This document shows, in pieces, positions 59,677 to 64,000 of a stretch of DNA of 64,000 bases. Made by a program: the position numbers and the translations under genes. The number at the start of each line of letters is the position of its first letter. The stretch's first letter is position 1. Location: NCBI RefSeq assembly GCF_030549615.1, contig NZ_CP130832.1, positions 3,906,001-3,970,000 of the forward strand, written 5' to 3'. Origin of the DNA: Stenotrophomonas sp. 610A2 (GTDB lineage: Bacteria > Pseudomonadota > Gammaproteobacteria > Xanthomonadales > Xanthomonadaceae). The notes under the pieces are model-generated. The model was not told where the DNA came from. It was given only the letters and a program-made list of their open reading frames with translations, and searched no databases.

Positions 59677-60438
59677 TCATGGGCTGCCGTCATCACTCCA
59701 CTGCAGCGCCAGATAATCGAAGTTGTGCTGTAGCCGGGGCTTCACCACATCGAAGAACGGCGACACATCGAAGTCGCGCGGCGTGTACAGGCTGTAGTTG
59801 CGGATATGCAGGATCTCCTGCGACTGCTCGGCGCCACCTACCTGCGCCAGCACCGTCTCGATCTCCGGCAGGATCGGGTAGCGGATCGACTCGAAGGCCT
59901 GCGCCAGCAAGGTCGAACAGATGGCCTTGGTCGGCTCACCACTGCCCAGCGCGATCAGGCGCCGACGCATATGACCGGGCACTGGCGGCTGCCTGATCAG
60001 GTAACGCGCCAGATCGAACACGTTCTTCAGGTCATAGCTGTAACCCAGCCTTGCCCGCATGAAGCCCACCAGCTGATCCACCACCACCGGCGACAAACCC
60101 TGCGGACGACAGATGCGGGTGTGCTGATTGGCGAATTCGGTCAGCGGTATCCGCCGCACGCCTTGTTCCACATCCACGTCGATCAGCATCGGCTGCGGCT
60201 TGCCACCTTCCAGTAGCGGCTCTTCGCCGATGTACAGCGCCGCATGCGACCAGGTGGACTGGCTCAGGTATTTGATTGCTGTGGAGAAGCGGCTATTGCC
60301 CTCTACCAGCAACACATCACCACGCCGCAAGGTACTCAGCAACATGGCCGGGTCGCTGGTGGACGGCCGCATCTGGTTGGCGCGTGGCTGTGCCAGGAAG
60401 TGCGCCAAGCGGCGCCCGAAAAACTGCAGCAAACCCAT
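59677..60438 (-). CDS. YiiX/YebB-like cysteine hydrolase (NlpC/P60-type fold)
   Basis: 253 aa from the ATG at 60438 (GGAG upstream). It has a permuted papain-like core: LRRGDVLLVEGNSRFSTAIKYLSQSTWSHAALYIG supplies the His (WSHAALYIG), and GEPTKAICSTLLAQAFESI supplies the likely nucleophile Cys. This order (His before Cys) is typical of the YiiX/YebB/LRAT-like branch, whose members act on amide or ester bonds in lipids or peptidoglycan; activity here is not known. No signal peptide is evident. Confidence 0.8.
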   Translation of the reverse strand: MGLLQFFGRRLAHFLAQPRANQMRPSTSDPAMLLSTLRRGDVLLVEGNSRFSTAIKYLSQSTWSHAALYIGEEPLLEGGKPQPMLIDVDVEQGVRRIPLTEFANQHTRICRPQGLSPVVVDQLVGFMRARLGYSYDLKNVFDLARYLIRQPPVPGHMRRRLIALGSGEPTKAICSTLLAQAFESIRYPILPEIETVLAQVGGAEQSQEILHIRNYSLYTPRDFDVSPFFDVVKPRLQHNFDYLALQWSDDGSP

Positions 60439-60505
60439 CAACGATCTCCGTCAGTGTCCGCACCAGACTAGCCGTGACAGCCCCCGCCCGCCATCGGTCA
60501 CAAGC

Positions 60506-61069
60506 TCAGCGCGGGCTGCGGTCAAAGCCGCGGTAGCGTTGATGATGGCGAACCCTACGCCGCAGCAGCCAGGCGTACATGCCCGCATAACCGAGCAGCA
60601 AGGCCGCCATCGCCAGCAGACCGGCATGGCTGAGCCAACCCGATTCCGGCCACGGCACGCTGTTCACCGATGCCTGCCAGCCCTGCACCATGCCGGCGAC
60701 CACGCGCACCACGATCATTGCGGTCAACGCCAGCACCAGCCAGGTATTGGGCATGTAATGCAGCGCCTCCGGGCCGGGCTCGAAGCGGGTCAGGTAGTGG
60801 CCGAGCACACCGACCAGCAGGCCTGCCAACCAGCCCAGCGCGGCGTAGGACCAGGCGCCCGGCCACCAGAAGCCGGCGATGCCGACGAACACCGCGAACA
60901 GGCCGGTGGACACCAGCGTCGCCCAGTAGTTGAAGATGATCAGCCAGGGCCGCGCCTGCCGGCGCGCGCCTCCGCTGCGCACGCGCTGCCACAGCGACAG
61001 CGGCATCAGCAGCAACATGATCGCGACGAAAACCAGTATCGCCAGCGGCAGAGCGAACAGCAGTGGCAT
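60506..61069 (-). CDS. DUF1453/CcdC-like membrane protein
   Basis: 187 aa from the ATG at 61069. Six hydrophobic segments (PLLFALPLAILVFVAIMLLL; PWLIIFNYWATLVSTGLFAVF; WSYAALGWLAGLLVGVLGHY; TWLVLALTAMIVVRVVAGM; AGLLAMAALLLGYAGMYAW). The layout resembles the DUF1453/CcdC-like family. Function unknown. It is 67 bases from the YiiX-like gene on the same strand and may be its operon partner. Confidence 0.65.
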   Translation of the reverse strand: MPLLFALPLAILVFVAIMLLLMPLSLWQRVRSGGARRQARPWLIIFNYWATLVSTGLFAVFVGIAGFWWPGAWSYAALGWLAGLLVGVLGHYLTRFEPGPEALHYMPNTWLVLALTAMIVVRVVAGMVQGWQASVNSVPWPESGWLSHAGLLAMAALLLGYAGMYAWLLRRRVRHHQRYRGFDRSPR

Positions 61070-61119
61070 GGGCCTGATCCGTTGATGCAGGCCCAAAGAT
61101 TACGCCATGCCGAATACCG

Positions 61120-61356
61120 GTAGTGCCGAGCCATGCTCGGCAGAGGCTTTACCAGCATTCCCAACCCGTAGTGCCGAGCCATGCTCGGCAGGGGCTTTAC
61201 CGGGCCCCAAACCTGTAGGAGCGGCGTAAGCCACGAAGCAAGCGCACCACCGGATCGCAACGTCGCGCGCACCTGTGGCGATATCGGCTTCGCGGCTTAC
61301 GCCGCTCCCACATTGGGCTGCCGGTAGAGCCCCTGCCGAGCATGGCTCGGCACTAC
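61120..61356. repeat. Nested array of two palindromic repeat families
   Basis: GTAGTGCCGAGCC-type copies at 61120-61142 and 61168-61190 (forward) and 61334-61356 (reverse) enclose GTAGGAGCGGCGTAAGCC-type copies at 61214-61239 (forward) and 61287-61312 (reverse). The arrangement is a nested inverted repeat. The 314-base gap between metQ and the DUF1453-like gene holds no gene. Confidence 0.85.
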
Positions 61357-61383
61357 AGGGCAGTCCCGGTCCAGCGGTGAAGC

Positions 61384-62178
61384 TTAGAACGCCGGCAGTA
61401 CCGCGCCCTTGTACTTCTGCTCGATGAAAGCCTTCACTTCCGGACTGGTCAGAGCCTTGGCCAGCTTCTGCACGCGGGCGTCATCCTTGTTGTCCGGGCG
61501 CGCGACCAGGAAGTTCACGTACGGCGACTCGCTGCTTTCAATCGCCAGTGCGTCCTTGGTCGGGTTCAGGCCGGCATCCAGCGCGTAATTGGTGTTGATC
61601 AGGGCCAGATCGACCTGGTCCAGCACGCGCGGCAGCATCGCCGAATCCAGCTCGCGGAACTTGAGCTGCTTCGGGTTCTCGGTGATGTCACGTTGGGTGG
61701 ACAATGCGTTGCTCGGGTCCTTGAGCTTGATGACACCGGCGGTGTCCAGCAGGATCAGCGCGCGGCTGTTGTTGCTGGGGTCATTCGGGATCACCACGTC
61801 AGCGCCGTTGGGCAGTTCAGCCAGCGACTTGAAGCGACGCGAATAGGCACCGAACGGCTCGATATGCACGCCGGTGACGGTGACCAGATCGGTCTTGCGG
61901 TCCAGGTTGTAAGCCTTGAGGTAAGGCTCGGTCTGGAAGTAATTGACGTCCACCTGCTTCTGCACCAGCTGGTCATTGGGCTGCACGTAGTCGTTGAACA
62001 CGCGCACGTCGAGCTTGACGCCTTCCTTCTCCAGCAGCGGCTTGACCACCTGCAGAATCTCGGCATGCGGCACGGCGGTGGCGGCGACCACCAGCTTGGA
62101 CTCGTCGGCGGCAGGCTTGCCGCAGGCAGACAGGGCCAGCACGGCGGCAATCAGGGGAAAGGTGAGCAGCTTGTTCAT
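61384..62178 (-). CDS. metQ: D-/L-methionine-binding lipoprotein
   Basis: 264 aa from the ATG at 62178. Lipoprotein signal with lipobox LSAC (MNKLLTFPLIAAVLALSACG). NlpA/MetQ fold: VAATAVPHAEILQVVKPLLEKEG, DYVQPNDQLVQKQVDVNYFQ, PNDPSNNSRALILLD, ending VKAFIEQKYKGAVLPAF. It delivers methionine to MetNI at the inner membrane. Last gene of metNIQ, 83 bases after metI. Confidence 0.95.
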   Translation of the reverse strand: MNKLLTFPLIAAVLALSACGKPAADESKLVVAATAVPHAEILQVVKPLLEKEGVKLDVRVFNDYVQPNDQLVQKQVDVNYFQTEPYLKAYNLDRKTDLVTVTGVHIEPFGAYSRRFKSLAELPNGADVVIPNDPSNNSRALILLDTAGVIKLKDPSNALSTQRDITENPKQLKFRELDSAMLPRVLDQVDLALINTNYALDAGLNPTKDALAIESSESPYVNFLVARPDNKDDARVQKLAKALTSPEVKAFIEQKYKGAVLPAF

Positions 62179-62261
62179 CGGTAACGAGATCCCGTGGGGA
62201 AGGATGGTGTGGACATACGCTAACAGGCCGGCACGCAACGTGCCGGCCCGCAGTCATTCCA

Positions 62262-62954
62262 TTACTTGCGGCTGTAATGCGTAACCAGGCGGTCGCCGAG
62301 CATCTGCAGCAGCTGCACCAGCACCAGCAGCAGTACCACGGTAACCAGTGCCACGTCGGTGTGCGAACGCTGGTAGCCATCGCGGAAGGCCAGGTCGCCG
62401 AGGCCGCCGGAGCCAATCGCACCGCCCATTGCGGTGAAGCCGATCAAGGCGATGGTGGTGACGGTGGCACCGGCGATCAGGCCCGGTCGCGCTTCCGGCA
62501 GCAGTACCTTGAAGACCAGCTGTTTGGTGGTCGCACCCATTGCCTGGCTGGCTTCGATCACGCCACGGTCGACTTCACGCAGTGCGGTTTCCACCAGACG
62601 CGCGTAGAACGGTGCAGCGCCAACCACCAACGGCAGGATCGCGCCACGCACACCCAGCGAAGTGCCCATCATCGCCAGCGTCACCGGGATCAGCACGATC
62701 ATCAGGATGATGAAGGGCACCGAGCGCAGCAGGTTCACCAACAAGGCAGTGATGCCGTAGACCACCGGCTTGCGGTGCAGCTGCGGCGAGCCGGTCAGGA
62801 ACAGCAGCACGCCCAGCGGCAGGCCAATGGCCAGGGTCAATGGCAGCGAGCCGGCCAGCATCAGCAAGGTGTCGATGGTGGCCTGGCCGATATCGGCCCA
62901 CTTGCCAGCATCCAGATGGCGGAAGAAGCCTTCCGCGGCAGTTGCAATGATCAT
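62262..62954 (-). CDS. metI: Methionine ABC transporter permease
   Basis: 230 aa with five spans. The EAA coupling motif ([36 protein letters not shown]) and conserved [25 protein letters not shown] identify MetI. Its ATG overlaps the metN stop (ATGA), so the two are coupled. Confidence 0.95.
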   Translation of the reverse strand: MIIATAAEGFFRHLDAGKWADIGQATIDTLLMLAGSLPLTLAIGLPLGVLLFLTGSPQLHRKPVVYGITALLVNLLRSVPFIILMIVLIPVTLAMMGTSLGVRGAILPLVVGAAPFYARLVETALREVDRGVIEASQAMGATTKQLVFKVLLPEARPGLIAGATVTTIALIGFTAMGGAIGSGGLGDLAFRDGYQRSHTDVALVTVVLLLVLVQLLQMLGDRLVTHYSRK

Positions 62955-63958
62955 CGGCGCAGCTCCTCGACGTGCACACCAGCAGCGATGAAGGCTGCCT
63001 GCGCGGCGTTCTGGTCGCCGCCTACCAGGGCCACGGTCAGCTGGCCGTAGGGCGTGTCCTTGATGCGGTCGATGCGGCCGGTAAGGATGTTGTAGTCCAC
63101 CCCCGTGTCGCGGGCGATGCGCCCCAACAACGGTTCGTAAGTGCCTTCACCGAGGAAGGTCAGACGCACGATGCGACCACCGACGGCAGCGAAATCGCGC
63201 AGCTGCTCGCCTTCGTCCACATGTTCGGACTCGGAGACGAAACGACGGGTAGTCGTGTGCCGGGGATGCAGGAAGACCTCGGTGACCGGGCCCATCTCCA
63301 CCATGTGGCCTGCATCGAGCACGGCAACGCGGTCGCAGACGCGGCGGATCACATCCATTTCGTGGGTGATCAGCACGATGGTCAGGCCCAGCTCGCGGTT
63401 GATCTTGGCCAGCAGCGCCAACACCGAGGCGGTGGTCTGCGGGTCCAGCGCGCTGGTGGCCTCGTCGCACAGCAGGATCTGCGGGCGCGTGGCCAGCGCG
63501 CGGGCAATGCCGACACGCTGCTTCTGCCCGCCGGACAGCTGCGACGGATACTTGGCCGCATGCTCTTCCAGCCCGACCATGCGCAGCAGCTCGGCCACGC
63601 GGGCGTCGATCTCGGCCTTGGGCGTGCCGGCCAGTTCCAGCGGGAAGGCCACATTGGCCGCGACGGTACGTGCCGACAGCAGGTTGAAGTGCTGGAAGAT
63701 CATGCCGATGCGTCGGCGCAGCGCGCGCAGGCCGTCGGCGTCCAGCGCGGTGGCGTCCTGGCCATCGATCAGCACCTGCCCGCCGCTTGGTTCTTCCAGG
63801 CGGTTGATCAGGCGGATCAGGGTCGACTTGCCGGCACCGGAGTGGCCGATGATGCCGAACACTTCGCCGGCCTGGATCTTCAGGTCGAGCGGATGCAGCG
63901 CGGTGATCGCGCGGCCGTCGACGGCATAAGCTTTCTGCAGGTGCTGGAACTCGATCAC
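62951..63958 (-). CDS. metN: Methionine ABC transporter ATP-binding protein
   Basis: 335 aa from a GTG at 63958 (reads [13 protein letters not shown]; the family usually starts MI.F). Walker [11 protein letters not shown], signature [10 protein letters not shown], Walker [14 protein letters not shown] and switch [19 protein letters not shown]. The C-terminal NIL domain (about 245-335, [20 protein letters not shown]...DYNILTG) binds methionine and inhibits transport when the cell is replete. The upstream control region is outside the window except for 42 bases, in which I see no Met-repressor or riboswitch feature. Confidence 0.95.
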   Translation of the reverse strand: MIEFQHLQKAYAVDGRAITALHPLDLKIQAGEVFGIIGHSGAGKSTLIRLINRLEEPSGGQVLIDGQDATALDADGLRALRRRIGMIFQHFNLLSARTVAANVAFPLELAGTPKAEIDARVAELLRMVGLEEHAAKYPSQLSGGQKQRVGIARALATRPQILLCDEATSALDPQTTASVLALLAKINRELGLTIVLITHEMDVIRRVCDRVAVLDAGHMVEMGPVTEVFLHPRHTTTRRFVSESEHVDEGEQLRDFAAVGGRIVRLTFLGEGTYEPLLGRIARDTGVDYNILTGRIDRIKDTPYGQLTVALVGGDQNAAQAAFIAAGVHVEELRR

Positions 63959-64000
63959 TGCCAGGGCAACCGGAGGGCATAAGTAAGGGGCGTGCAGCCT

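Overview
The window looks like chromosomal DNA of a GC-rich gammaproteobacterium of the Xanthomonadaceae, most likely Stenotrophomonas or a close relative. The grounds are the gene content (TonB receptors with FecI/FecR-type control, an E3 subunit with lipoyl domains, MacB-like permease arrays, a CopL-like protein), the xanthomonad-type palindromic repeats (GTAGTGCCGAGCC and GTAGGAGCGGCGTAAGCC families) and the operon order. The genus is inferred from gene families and was not tested. I see no tRNA, rRNA, CRISPR array, prophage or insertion sequence.

Layout. 1-2101 (minus): 5' part of a TonB-dependent receptor behind a CopL-like Cys-rich protein with its own promoter. 2493-3020 (plus): glyoxalase I. 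3099-14313 (minus): a seven-gene unit of ECF sigma factor, FecR-type anti-sigma factor, STN-domain TonB receptor, TlpA-like lipoprotein, ScsB/DsbD-like transmembrane reductase and two M16 peptidase subunits (one catalytic, one not). 14539-22018 (minus): a sulfotransferase translationally coupled to a giant DUF4347/FN3/Ig autotransporter that is frameshifted in a G tract; a perfect CRP/Clp-type site lies upstream. 22425-24257 (minus): glmS. 24423-40328 (plus): a sigma-54 promoter with clustered CGGACA sites, then a membrane-fusion protein, one ABC ATPase, four tandem pairs of FtsX/MacB-like permeases (types A and B), a secreted NTF2-like protein, and an NtrC-type response regulator with its histidine kinase. 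40475-42344 (minus): GNAT acetyltransferase and glmU. 42427-45029: GtrA-like and YfhO-like membrane proteins, convergent. 45109-52271 (minus): the complete atpIBEFHAGDC operon. 52701-53525 (plus): outer-membrane barrel. 53728-57925 (minus): aceF, an unknown exported protein, and lpdA with two lipoyl domains. 58105-61069: DNA glycosylase, OmpW, YiiX/YebB-like hydrolase, DUF1453-like membrane protein. 61384-63958 (minus): metNIQ methionine importer.

How genes work together. The FecI/FecR/TonB-receptor/thiol-reductase/M16 unit reads as a regulated import-and-digest route for a peptide, possibly one with disulfides; this is inference. The permease cassette reads as a sensor-driven envelope export or resistance system in which one ATPase may serve several heterodimeric permease pairs, and whose regulator probably controls its own sigma-54 promoter. 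It sits between glmS and glmU, genes that in many gammaproteobacteria lie side by side next to the atp operon. The sulfotransferase-autotransporter pair suggests a surface protein modified by sulfation, possibly under Clp control.
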